Source: Rubrivivax sp.
GTDB taxonomy: Bacteria; Pseudomonadota; Gammaproteobacteria; Burkholderiales; Burkholderiaceae_C
DNA length: 64,000 nt
Direction: 5' to 3'
NCBI GenBank assembly: GCA_026125665.1
Contig: JAHCKS010000005.1
Span: forward strand, 56,128 to 120,127
The translations under genes and the position numbers were made by a program. Below the pieces are notes generated by a model. The model ran no database searches. It had not been told where the DNA came from and saw only the letters and a list, made by a program, of their open reading frames with translations. Positions 48,072 through 56,411 of the stretch are shown piece after piece (the first letter of the stretch is position 1; each line of letters begins with the position of its first letter).

Positions 48072-49319
48072 ATGGCGCGGGAGGTGCCGGCCGGCCCGGC
48101 CGCCCTCGCCGCGCGCGGTGGCACGCGGGCCGAGCTGGCGCGCTCGCTGCATGACAGCCGGCGCGACACGCTCGCGACCTTCGCCGCCTGCTCCCGCGCC
48201 CTGCCCGGCCTGCGCGTGCCGCAGCGTGCCGAGCTCAACCCGCCGCTGTGGGAGCTCGGGCACATCGGCTGGTTCCAGGAGTACTGGGTCGGCCGCAACG
48301 CGGCGCGTGCGCACGGCCACCGCGCCGATCCCGAAGCCGCCCGCGCACCGGCCCGGCGAACGAACGCCGACGCCCTGTACAACTCGAGCCGCGTGCCGCA
48401 CGCCACGCGCTGGTCGCTCCCGTTGCCCGATGCGGCGGCCACCCAGGCCGACCTGCAGGCGCAGCTCGAGCAGACCCTGCGGTGCCTGGAGGAAACACCC
48501 GCCGGCGAGACGCTCTACTTCCATCGCCTCGCGCTGCTGCACGAGGACATGCACCACGAGGCCGCGTTGTACATGGCGCAGGGGCTCGGCGTGCCGATCG
48601 AAGACGAGCGCTGGCAGGCGCGCGCGCTGCCCGAGCCGCCGCCCGCGCTCGACTTCGCGGCGGGCCGCTGGACCCTGGGCACGGCGTCGCCGCGCGGCGA
48701 CGCTTTCGCCTTCGACAACGAGATCGGCCGCCTGGACATGGAACTGCCGGCCGGTCGCATCGATGCCCAGGTGGTGCGCTGGGCCGAGTACCTGCCGTTC
48801 GTCGACGACGCAGGCTACACGCGGCGGCACCTGTGGAGCGAGGAGGGCTGGGCCTGGCGCGCGAGCCTCGAGCGCGGCGCGCCACGCTACCTGCGCCGCG
48901 CCGGCGGCGCAGGCGCGTGGCAGCAGTGGCGCCACGGCCGCTGGCAGCCGCTCGATCTGCGCGAGGCCGCGTGCCACCTCAGCCGGCACGAGGCCGAGGC
49001 CTGGTGCCGATGGGCCGGGCGCCGCCTGCCCGGCGAAGCGGAATGGGAACGCGCGGCCCTCGTGCGCCCCGACGCCTTCGCCTGGGGCGAGGTGTGGGAG
49101 TGGACCGGCTCGCCGTTCGCGCCCTACCCCGGCTTCGAGCCGCACCCCTACCGCGACTACTCGGCGCCGTGGTTCGACGGGCGCCCCGTGTTGCGCGGTG
49201 CCTCGTTCATGACGCAGCCGCGCATGCGCCACCCGCGCTATCGCAACTTCTTCGCCGCGCACCGCGACGACGTGCCCGCGGGTTTCCGCAGCTGCGCCCT
49301 CGGCGAGCACGATGGCTGA
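48072..49319 (+). CDS. senA: Selenoneine synthase SenA (EgtB-like)
   Basis: This 415-aa protein has the EgtB architecture: an N-terminal DinB-like four-helix domain with iron ligands His64 (ELGHIGWFQ) and HEDMHHE (157-163, the H-x3-H-x-E motif), and a C-terminal formylglycine-enzyme-like domain ending RYRNFFAAHRDDVPAGFR. EgtB enzymes insert sulfur into hercynine. This one is next to senB and selD, so it should use the selenosugar to form the C-Se bond of selenoneine. The start ATG has GAAGG upstream. egtD, which makes hercynine, is the next gene. Confidence 0.9.
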   Translation: MAREVPAGPAALAARGGTRAELARSLHDSRRDTLATFAACSRALPGLRVPQRAELNPPLWELGHIGWFQEYWVGRNAARAHGHRADPEAARAPARRTNADALYNSSRVPHATRWSLPLPDAAATQADLQAQLEQTLRCLEETPAGETLYFHRLALLHEDMHHEAALYMAQGLGVPIEDERWQARALPEPPPALDFAAGRWTLGTASPRGDAFAFDNEIGRLDMELPAGRIDAQVVRWAEYLPFVDDAGYTRRHLWSEEGWAWRASLERGAPRYLRRAGGAGAWQQWRHGRWQPLDLREAACHLSRHEAEAWCRWAGRRLPGEAEWERAALVRPDAFAWGEVWEWTGSPFAPYPGFEPHPYRDYSAPWFDGRPVLRGASFMTQPRMRHPRYRNFFAAHRDDVPAGFRSCALGEHDG

Positions 49320-49435
49320 TGCGTCACGCGGCCGGCTGCCGGCAGCGCCGCCGGCCGGCCACGGCTCGTAAGGTTCACGCGGCCGGAACGACCGAGCCGC
49401 ACGGCCGCCCGAGGCAGGCCCGCGCCATGCCCTGC

Positions 49436-50440
49436 TCACGCCCGCGCCACGAACACCCCGAACCATGCGCGCGCATCGGTGAAGCAGCGCACGTCGGTCC
49501 AGCCGGCGTCGGCGAGCAGCGCCGCGAAGGCGGGCCGCGACCACTTGCACGAGTTCTCGGTGTGGATGCGCTCGCCGGCCGCGAAGGCGCGCTCGCGCGT
49601 GCCCCCGGCCCAGCGCACGGTGAGCGGCCGGCGCGCCTCCAGGTGCATCTCGATGCGCGAGTGGGGCGTATCGAAGCGGGCAACATGACGCCACTCCGCA
49701 AGATCGAAGTCGGCCCCGAGCAGGCCGTTCAGCCGGCGCAGCAGGTTCAGGTTGAACGCGGCCGTGACGCCGAGCGCGTCGTCGTACGCACGCTCGAGCA
49801 CCTGCACGTCCTTCACGAGGTCGGCACCGATGACGAGGCTGCCGCCCGGCGCGGCCAGCGCGCGCGCCTGGCGCAGCAGGCGCAGGGCGCCTTCCGGCGT
49901 GAAGTTGCCGATGCTCGAGCCCGGGTAGAACACGAGCGAACCGGGGCCTGCGATGCCTGCGGGCAGCGCGAGCTGCACCGAGAAGTCCTGCCCCACGCCC
50001 ACGAGATCGAGCGCCGGGTGGCGCTGCTGCAGCTGCTCGAGCGCTTCGCGCAGGAAGTCCACCGAGATGTCGACCGCCACGTAGCGGCGCGGCCTGAGCG
50101 CCGCGAACAGCCGCGCCGCCTTGGCGCAGTTGCCCGCGCCGAGATCCACGAGCACCGGCGCCGGGCCGCAGCCCGACAGCGCCGCGTCGACGATGGCGTC
50201 ACCTTCGGCCGCGAAGATCGCCGCCTCGGTGCGGGTCACGTAGTACTCGTCGAGCTCGGTGATGGCGTCGAAGAGCCGCGAGCCGAGCGGGTCGTAGAGG
50301 AACTTCGGCGACACGCTGGCCGCGGCCGCGAGCAGTCCGGCCTCGGCTTCGGCAGCCAACGCCTCGTGGGCCAGGGTCTGACCGTGGATGAAACTCGGCG
50401 TCTTCATCGTAAGGCCTTCACGCACTTCAGGCACCGGCAT
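49436..50440 (-). CDS. egtD: Histidine N-alpha-trimethyltransferase EgtD
   Basis: This 334-aa SAM-dependent methyltransferase converts L-histidine to hercynine, the substrate of SenA. Motifs: SPKFLYDPLGSRLFDAITEL, EYYVTRTEAAIF (substrate pocket), LVDLGAGNCAKA (SAM site) and YPGSSIGNF. The ATG at 50440 follows GGGAGG. An ATG 11 codons later (50407, MKTPSFIHG) has AAGG at closer spacing and may be the real start. It converges on senA with a 116-bp gap holding a GGCCGGC/GCCGGCC hairpin. No egtA, egtC or egtE is present, so selenoneine, not ergothioneine via glutamylcysteine, is the expected product. Confidence 0.92.
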   Translation of the reverse strand: MPVPEVREGLTMKTPSFIHGQTLAHEALAAEAEAGLLAAAASVSPKFLYDPLGSRLFDAITELDEYYVTRTEAAIFAAEGDAIVDAALSGCGPAPVLVDLGAGNCAKAARLFAALRPRRYVAVDISVDFLREALEQLQQRHPALDLVGVGQDFSVQLALPAGIAGPGSLVFYPGSSIGNFTPEGALRLLRQARALAAPGGSLVIGADLVKDVQVLERAYDDALGVTAAFNLNLLRRLNGLLGADFDLAEWRHVARFDTPHSRIEMHLEARRPLTVRWAGGTRERAFAAGERIHTENSCKWSRPAFAALLADAGWTDVRCFTDARAWFGVFVARA

Positions 50441-50577
50441 CGTCGCATGTCCTCCCGAAGCACTCTAGCAGCCGCAGCCGATAGAGTCGCGGCCGGACAT
50501 GCCCGCATTACAGGCAGCGCGGCTGTCTGCCGCCCGCCGGTCCGCCCTCCAACGCAGAACACATGAGGAGAAGCCCC

Positions 50578-51510
50578 ATGCAAACCGTGCACCCTCCACC
50601 CGGCCGCGTCCGCTTGCCCGCGCCCCGCGCACCCCGCGCACCCCGCGCGGACGGCGCGCTGCGCCGCGCGCTGCTGCGCATCTCGCTCGCGCTGGCCGTG
50701 GCCGCCCCGGCCGCGCTGGTGCACGCGCAGCAGGTCCTGCGCGTCACCGCCATCCCCGACGAGTCGCCCACCGAGCTCGCACGCAAGGCCGCGCCGCTGA
50801 TGAAGTACCTCGAGGGCCGGCTCGGCATGAAGGTCGAGTACACGCCGGTCACCGACTACGCTGCGTCGGTGGAGGCCCTGGTCAACAAGAAGGTCGACCT
50901 GGCCTGGTTCGGCGGCTTCACGTTCGTGCAGGCCCACGTGCGTTCCGGCGGCAAGGTCGTGCCGATCGTGCAGCGCGAGGAGGACGAGAAGTTCCGCTCC
51001 GTGTTCATCACCACGGACCCCGCCGTGAGGACGCTGGCCGACCTGAAGGGCAAGGACGTGAGCTTCGGCTCGCAGAGCAGCACCTCGGGCCATCTGATGC
51101 CGCGCAGTTACCTGCTGCAGGTGGGCGTCAATCCCGAGAAGGACTTCCGCCGCGTCGCCTACAGCGGCGCGCACGACGCGACCATCGCCGCGGTGGCCTC
51201 GGGCAAGGTGCACGCCGGGGCGCTGAACATCTCGGTGTGGGAGAAGTTCGTCGCCGACAAGAAGGTCGACCCGGCGAAGGTGCGCGTGTTCTTCACCACG
51301 CCGCCGTACTACGACTACAACTGGACCGTGCACGCCGACATGCCGCAGGCCACACGCGAGAAGCTCGCCGCGGCGCTGCTGGCGCTGAGCCGCGACACGC
51401 CCGAGGGCAGGCAGATCCTCGAGCTGCAGCGCGCCACGCGCTTCGTGCCCACCAAGGCCGAGAACTACAAGGGCATCGAAGCGGCGGCGCGCAGCGCCGA
51501 GCTGCTCTGA
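50578..51510 (+). CDS. PhnD-like periplasmic binding protein, putative selenium-oxyanion transporter
   Basis: The ATG at 50578 has GAGGAGA eight bases upstream. The 310-aa product has a long Pro/Arg N-region, a hydrophobic core and a cleavage site after ALVHAQQ. The binding domain reads TAIPDESPTELARKAAPL, ALVNKKVDLAWFGGFTFVQA and SSTSGHLMPRSYLLQ. It is related to phosphonate-binding PhnD. A branch of this family is associated with selenium metabolism and annotated as a putative selenate-binding protein. With sen genes next door a selenium oxyanion is the favoured ligand, but phosphonate or phosphite is not excluded. Confidence 0.82.
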   Translation: MQTVHPPPGRVRLPAPRAPRAPRADGALRRALLRISLALAVAAPAALVHAQQVLRVTAIPDESPTELARKAAPLMKYLEGRLGMKVEYTPVTDYAASVEALVNKKVDLAWFGGFTFVQAHVRSGGKVVPIVQREEDEKFRSVFITTDPAVRTLADLKGKDVSFGSQSSTSGHLMPRSYLLQVGVNPEKDFRRVAYSGAHDATIAAVASGKVHAGALNISVWEKFVADKKVDPAKVRVFFTTPPYYDYNWTVHADMPQATREKLAAALLALSRDTPEGRQILELQRATRFVPTKAENYKGIEAAARSAELL

Positions 51511-51532
51511 GCCCGGGCCCCGGCGCGGCACG

Positions 51533-52393
51533 GTGAAGATCGAACTGCGGGGGCTGGCCGCGCGCCACCCGGCGGCCAAGGCCGGCGCCGCCGCGGCCCT
51601 TCACGGCCTCGAGCTCGCGGTGGCCGCGGGTGAGCAGGTGGCCGTCATCGGCCCGTCGGGCGCGGGCAAGACGACGCTGCTGCAGGTCGTCGCCTGTGCG
51701 TTGCCGCCGGCGGCCGGCACGGTGCTGCTCGACGGCGGGTCGCCGTGGGCGCTGCCGCGCCGCGCGCTGCAGCGCCTGCGCGGCCGTCTCTTCCTCGCGC
51801 CGCAGGTGCCGCCGCTGCCGCCGCGCCAGCGCGTGGTGACCGCCTTGCTGGCCGCCCGGCTGCCGGCCATGGGCCTGGCGGCGAGCCTGCGTTCGCTCTT
51901 CTACCCGAGCGACATCCCGGCGGCGCACGAGGCGCTGCTGCGCTTCGACCTCGCGGACAAGCTGTTCGACCGCGTGGACCGCCTGTCGGGCGGTGAGCGT
52001 CAGCGTGTCGGCCTCGCTCGCGCGCTGCTCGCTCCGGCGCAGCTGTGGCTCGTCGACGAGCCGCTGTCGGCGCTGGACCCGACGCGCGCGCAGCAGGCGC
52101 TGGACACGCTGTGCGAGGTGGCGAGCGAGCGCGGCGTCACGCTCGTCGCGACGCTGCACCAGGTGGACATGGCGCTCGCGCGCTTCCCGCGTATCGTCGG
52201 CCTGCGCGACGGACGCTGCCTGTTCGACCTGCCGGCCGCGCAGGTGACGCGCGGGCACCTCGACCGCCTCTACGCGCAGCACGAGCACGAGCTGCACGGC
52301 GCCGGTCCGGCACCGCAGGCCGGCGACGGCGAGGGGCCGGGACTCGGCACCGGCACGGCGGGCCCGGCGCACGTCGCCATGCACTGCCGCTGA
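51533..52393 (+). CDS. ABC transporter ATP-binding protein (PhnC-like)
   Basis: This 286-aa ATPase has Walker A GPSGAGKTT, signature LSGGERQRVGLARAL, Walker B LWLVDEPLSALD and the switch His in ATLHQVD. It starts at a GTG 22 bp after the binding-protein gene and energises import through the two permeases. The last 40 residues are a Gly/Pro/His-rich tail (HEHELHGAGPAPQ) not needed for the fold. It is the PhnC-type component of a PhnCDEE-like importer. Confidence 0.88.
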   Translation: MKIELRGLAARHPAAKAGAAAALHGLELAVAAGEQVAVIGPSGAGKTTLLQVVACALPPAAGTVLLDGGSPWALPRRALQRLRGRLFLAPQVPPLPPRQRVVTALLAARLPAMGLAASLRSLFYPSDIPAAHEALLRFDLADKLFDRVDRLSGGERQRVGLARALLAPAQLWLVDEPLSALDPTRAQQALDTLCEVASERGVTLVATLHQVDMALARFPRIVGLRDGRCLFDLPAAQVTRGHLDRLYAQHEHELHGAGPAPQAGDGEGPGLGTGTAGPAHVAMHCR

Positions 52394-53262
52394 TGGCTGC
52401 GCCCCCGATGCTGCATCCGCTCGCCGCCGGCGCCACGGCCCGGCTCGCCGCGCCGGCGCGCGATCCCGCCTGGCTGGCGCGCAGCTTCTGGCTCGGCGCT
52501 GCGCTCGTGGTGCTGTGGCCGCTCTTCGCGGCCACCGAGTTCCGGCCCTGGCGGCTGCTGGAGCCGCGCAGCCTCGAGGTCACGGGGCAGTTCCTCGCCA
52601 CCTTCCTGCCGCCGGCGCACTCGCCGGAGTTCCTGGCGATGGTGGCGCGGGAGACCTGGCGCATGGTGGCGATGGCCACGGTCGGGCTGACCCTGGCGCT
52701 GGTGGTGGCCGTGCCGATGACGCTGGTCGCGGTGCGTTCGCTGTCGGTGTCGGCGCTGGCCGGGCGCATGGCGCGCGGGCCGTTCTGGGTGCGCCAGGCG
52801 GTCCGCTGGGCGCTCGTCGTGCTGCGCAGCGTGCCCGAGCTCGTCTGGGCGCTGGTCTTCGTGCGCGTGGTCGGCCTCGGCCCCACCGCCGGCGTGCTGG
52901 CCATCGCGCTCACCTACGGCGGCATGCTCGGCAAGGTCTACGCCGAGATCCTGGAAAGCGGCGATCCGCACGCCACGCAGGCGCTGCTGCGCAACGGCGC
53001 GTCGCGTCTGCAGGCGTTCTTCTACGGCCTGCTGCCGCAGAACGCCGCCGAGCTGACGAGCTACACGGTGTACCGCTGGGAGTGCGCCATCCGCAGCTCG
53101 GTGATCCTCGGCTTCGTCGGTGCCGGCGGGCTCGGCCAGCAGCTGGACAACTCGATGAAGATGTTCGCCGGCGGCGAGGTGCTGACGATGCTGGCCGTGT
53201 TCGTCGCGCTCGTGTCGCTCGCCGACCGCTTCAGCGCCGCGCTGCGGCGGTCCCTCGGATGA
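52393..53262 (+). CDS. ABC transporter permease (PhnE-like) 1
   Basis: This 289-aa inner-membrane protein has about six hydrophobic helices and the permease signatures LRSVPELVWALVFVRVVG and SVILGFVGAGGLGQQL. The ATG shares one base with the ATPase stop (TGATG), and its stop overlaps the next permease start by four bases. It is one of two non-identical permease subunits that likely form a heterodimer. Confidence 0.88.
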   Translation: MAAPPMLHPLAAGATARLAAPARDPAWLARSFWLGAALVVLWPLFAATEFRPWRLLEPRSLEVTGQFLATFLPPAHSPEFLAMVARETWRMVAMATVGLTLALVVAVPMTLVAVRSLSVSALAGRMARGPFWVRQAVRWALVVLRSVPELVWALVFVRVVGLGPTAGVLAIALTYGGMLGKVYAEILESGDPHATQALLRNGASRLQAFFYGLLPQNAAELTSYTVYRWECAIRSSVILGFVGAGGLGQQLDNSMKMFAGGEVLTMLAVFVALVSLADRFSAALRRSLG

Positions 53263-54092
53263 GCGTCATGCAGACGCCCGCGGCGAACGACACCTACCGG
53301 CTGCCGCCGCGGCTGTTCGACGCGCGCTGCCGCGCCTGCTGGCTGGCGCTCGCCGTGCTGGCGCTCGTCGTCGCGAGCTTCGCCACGCTCGACCTGAAGT
53401 GGGGGCAGTTCCTCTCGCGCGAGGCGGTGGCCAGCATGGCGCGCTTCGTCGCCGAGTTCCTTCCGCCCGACACGAGCGCGGCCTTCCTGCGCAAGGTGCT
53501 GGTGGGCACCTGGGAGACGCTGGCGATGTCGGCGCTGGGCACGCTGCTGGCCGCGGCCATCGGCCTGCTGCTGGCCCTGCCGGCGAGCCGCCTGCACGAC
53601 GCGGATGCCGCGCGCACGCGCGCCGCAACGAGGTTCGTGCTGAACCTGCTGCGCTCGATCCCCGAGCTCGTCTGGGCGGCGCTGCTGCTCATCTCGGCCG
53701 GACTCGGCCCGTTTGCCGGCACGCTGGCGCTGGGGCTGCACACGGCCGGCGTGCTCGGCCGCCTGTTCGCCGAGGCGATCGAGAACGCACCGCCGGGTCC
53801 CGGCGCCGCGCTGCGCGCGCAGGGCATCGGCGCGGGCCGCGTGTTCCTCTATGCGACGCTGCCGCAGGTGCTGCCGCAGCTGGTGAGCTACACGCTGTAC
53901 CGCTGGGAGAACAACATCCGCGCCGCCGCGGTGCTGGGCGTGGTCGGGGCCGGCGGCCTCGGGCAGCTGCTGGCCTTCCACATGGGCCTGTTCCACATGG
54001 ACAAGACGGCCACGGTGCTCGGCGCGATGCTGGTGCTGGTGGCCACGGTCGATGCGGCGAGCTACGGCGCGCGGCGTTGGCTGACCCGCTGA
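53259..54092 (+). CDS. ABC transporter permease (PhnE-like) 2
   Basis: This 277-aa paralog of the preceding permease shares LRSIPELVWAALLLISAGLG and AAVLGVVGAGGLGQLL. The four-base ATGA overlap at 53259-53262 couples the two. The heterodimer completes the importer with the ATPase and binding protein. Confidence 0.88.
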   Translation: MSVMQTPAANDTYRLPPRLFDARCRACWLALAVLALVVASFATLDLKWGQFLSREAVASMARFVAEFLPPDTSAAFLRKVLVGTWETLAMSALGTLLAAAIGLLLALPASRLHDADAARTRAATRFVLNLLRSIPELVWAALLLISAGLGPFAGTLALGLHTAGVLGRLFAEAIENAPPGPGAALRAQGIGAGRVFLYATLPQVLPQLVSYTLYRWENNIRAAAVLGVVGAGGLGQLLAFHMGLFHMDKTATVLGAMLVLVATVDAASYGARRWLTR

Positions 54093-54141
54093 CGAGGTCG
54101 GCTTGCACCCGCCCTGGCACCCGGCCCGCCGCACCCACGGC

Positions 54142-55557
54142 ATGCATGCCGGCGGCGCGCCGCGCGTCGGCTGGCTCTTCGCCTACGACTGGGACCGCGT
54201 CTCGCTGGCGGCATTGCAGGTGCTGGGCCGCGCGCGCTTCGACCATGCCGGGTTCGATCTGTTCTCGTTTCCGAGCAACGCCGCGCTGCCCTTCTACGAC
54301 CACGAGCGCTTCGCGCGGCGCCAGGCGGCGCGCGGCACACGGGCACGCTGGCAGGCGGTGCTGTCGCAGCAGGAACACTTCGGCGCGCTCGCCGCATCGC
54401 TCGTGGCCGAGAAGCTCGGCCTGCCGGGCACGCCGCCGCAGAGCATCCTCGCCGCGCAGCACAAGCTGCACGCGCGCCGCGTGCTGGCGCGTGTCGCGCC
54501 CGAGGCCAATCTCGCCTTCGCCGACCTCGACGCGGCGTACGGCGACGACATCCCGGCCGGCCTGGTCTACCCCGCCTTCGTCAAGCCGGTGAAGGCCGCG
54601 TTCTCCGTGCTGGCACGGCACGTGGCGCACCGCGAAGCGCTGCAGGCGCACACGCGCTTCGGCCGGCGCGAGCTGTGGGTCATCCGCCGGCTCGTCGACC
54701 CGTTCGACCGACTGTGCCGCGAGCGCCTGCCCGAAGCCGGCACCGCACACCGCATGCTGCTGGAGGAGCCCGTGCCGCCGCACGTGGCCCAGTACAACCT
54801 CGACGGCTACGTCGACAACGGCCACGTGCACGCGCTCGGTGTCGTCGACGCCATCATGTACCCGGGCACCGCCGCCTTCATGCGCTGGGAGTACCCGAGC
54901 CGCCTGCCGCCTGCGGTGCAGCAGCGCGCGCTCGACGTGGCGCGGCGTTTCCTCGGCGCCATCGGCTACCGCCACGGCATGTTCAACCTCGAGTTCTTCT
55001 TCGACGCCGCGACCGACCGGCTGAGCGTCATCGAGTGCAATCCGCGTCTGGCCTCGCAGTTCGGCGACCTGTACCGGCGCGTGCGCGGCCTCGACCCGCA
55101 CGCGATGGGCCTGGCCCTGGCGCTGGGGCGCGACCCGCTCGCCGCGCCGCGCTGCGAGCCGAGCGCCAACGTCGCCGCGAGCCTCGTCTACCGCACCTTC
55201 CATCCGGCGGCCGTGCCGCCGGTGCCCACGGCCGCGCAGCATGCCGCGGTGGCGCGCGCGTTTCCCGACGCGCTCGTCTTCTCCTTCCCCAAGACCGGCC
55301 ACGCGCTGGCGCGCGACTTCAAGTGGACCGGCAACCACCACTACGGCATCGTGCACCTGGGCGGCCGGGACCGCGAGCACCTGCGCGAGCAGGCCGGGCG
55401 GGCGAGTGCGTTGCTCGGCTGGCCGGCGCCCTATGTCGATCAGCCGCTCGCGCACACGTCCCCGGCACGCGCCCCCGGGATGCACGGCCCGTCCGGCAGC
55501 CACCTCGACGCTCGCTGGGCGCCGGCTCGCGCCGACGCCATCGGCGTCTCGGACTGA
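54142..55557 (+). CDS. ATP-grasp enzyme of unknown function next to the selenium transporter
   Basis: The frame is open from a TTG at 54103 with GAGG upstream; the first ATG, at 54142, is used here (471 aa). The ATP-grasp core shows FVKPVKAAFSVLARH (ATP-binding Lys), LLEEPVPPH, FNLEFFFDAATDRLSVIECN (metal-binding Glu and Asn) and PRLASQFGDLYRR. ATP-grasp enzymes join a carboxylate to an amine or thiol through an acyl phosphate. The N-terminal 130 residues and the C-terminal FSFPKTGHALARDFKWTGNH block are unfamiliar to me. It lies 50 bp behind the permeases and may act on a selenium compound or be unrelated. Confidence 0.75.
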   Translation: MHAGGAPRVGWLFAYDWDRVSLAALQVLGRARFDHAGFDLFSFPSNAALPFYDHERFARRQAARGTRARWQAVLSQQEHFGALAASLVAEKLGLPGTPPQSILAAQHKLHARRVLARVAPEANLAFADLDAAYGDDIPAGLVYPAFVKPVKAAFSVLARHVAHREALQAHTRFGRRELWVIRRLVDPFDRLCRERLPEAGTAHRMLLEEPVPPHVAQYNLDGYVDNGHVHALGVVDAIMYPGTAAFMRWEYPSRLPPAVQQRALDVARRFLGAIGYRHGMFNLEFFFDAATDRLSVIECNPRLASQFGDLYRRVRGLDPHAMGLALALGRDPLAAPRCEPSANVAASLVYRTFHPAAVPPVPTAAQHAAVARAFPDALVFSFPKTGHALARDFKWTGNHHYGIVHLGGRDREHLREQAGRASALLGWPAPYVDQPLAHTSPARAPGMHGPSGSHLDARWAPARADAIGVSD

Positions 55558-55662
55558 CCGAACCGGGCTGGCCTCGCGGCGGCGGCGCCGGGCCGGGTGC
55601 GCGGCTTGCGCGGACCGCGCTTCGCCGGCCCCGACCGCCCCGCCCGCCCCGACCGTGCGCCC

Positions 55663-56391
55663 TCAGGGCGGCGCCATCGTGGCGGCGATGTGTTCGGCCA
55701 GGCTGCGCACCGCCTGCCGGTGCGCGCCGGCCCAGGCCTCCGGATCGGCGCCACCCACGGGCGCCGTCGTGAACCCGGCCTCGTGCTGCACCGGCCCGCG
55801 CACGCCGCCGGCCGGATCGGCCACCGACCAGCGCGCGCGCGTGACCAGCGTGCGCCCGTCCGTCGCCACTTCCATCGCGGTGATCTCCACGCGCAGCTGC
55901 CGCGCCGGGGCGAGCCCCGGCGGCAGCGGGGCCGTCCACACGGTGCCGCCGCCCGCGCGCTGCAGCCGGGCCACCAGGTCCTCGCGCAGCAGGCGCGGCA
56001 CGGCGTCGCGCAGCGGCTCGATCCAGCGGGCGCCGGCGAGCGGCTGCACCCAGGCGCCGGCGGCCGTGCGCGGCACGAAGACACGGTCGCTGTCGAGGTG
56101 TGCCGGCATCGACACCGGCTGCATCAGCTGCCAGACCTCGGGTCTGCCGACCGCGGCGGCCGCGGGGGTGGCCGCAGCCGCGGACATGACCTCGGCGCCG
56201 GGCAAGGTGGACGGCAAGCGCAGCCAGACCGTCGCCGGGACCGACGCGCCGGCGCAGGCGGCCAGCGCCAGCGAGGCGGCCACGCAGGTCCATGCCCGCC
56301 GGCGATCCGGCCGCGGCGCACGTGCCGGGGCGAACCAGGCCATTCGCAGCCGCAGGCGATGCATCGAAGCGCGCGCCCTCGTCTCGTCCAT
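55663..56391 (-). CDS. ABC-type transport auxiliary lipoprotein (PqiC/YmbA-like)
   Basis: The 242-aa product has an Arg-rich N-region and a lipobox SLALAAC, then a PqiC-like domain: WLRLPSTLPGAEV, VFVPRTAAGAWVQPLAGARW and LRVEITAMEVATDGRTLV. The ATG at 56391 has AAGGAGG 10 bases upstream. A GTG at 56415 overlapping the MCE gene's stop as GTGA is the alternative. It is anchored in the outer membrane and completes the lipid transport path with the MCE protein. Confidence 0.8.
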   Translation of the reverse strand: MDETRARASMHRLRLRMAWFAPARAPRPDRRRAWTCVAASLALAACAGASVPATVWLRLPSTLPGAEVMSAAAATPAAAAVGRPEVWQLMQPVSMPAHLDSDRVFVPRTAAGAWVQPLAGARWIEPLRDAVPRLLREDLVARLQRAGGGTVWTAPLPPGLAPARQLRVEITAMEVATDGRTLVTRARWSVADPAGGVRGPVQHEAGFTTAPVGGADPEAWAGAHRQAVRSLAEHIAATMAPP

Positions 56392-56411
56392 CACCGCAGC
56401 GCCTCCTTCGT

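Noticed and set aside
48072-49319. Calling the EgtB-like protein an ergothioneine enzyme
   Set aside because: Its divergent partner is senB and the next gene on that strand is selD, while egtA, egtC and egtE are absent. That context fits SenA.
50578-54092. Naming the transporter phnDCE for phosphonate uptake
   Set aside because: No phosphonate or phosphite catabolic gene is present and the neighbours are selenium genes. The family name is kept as PhnD-like without assigning a phosphonate role.
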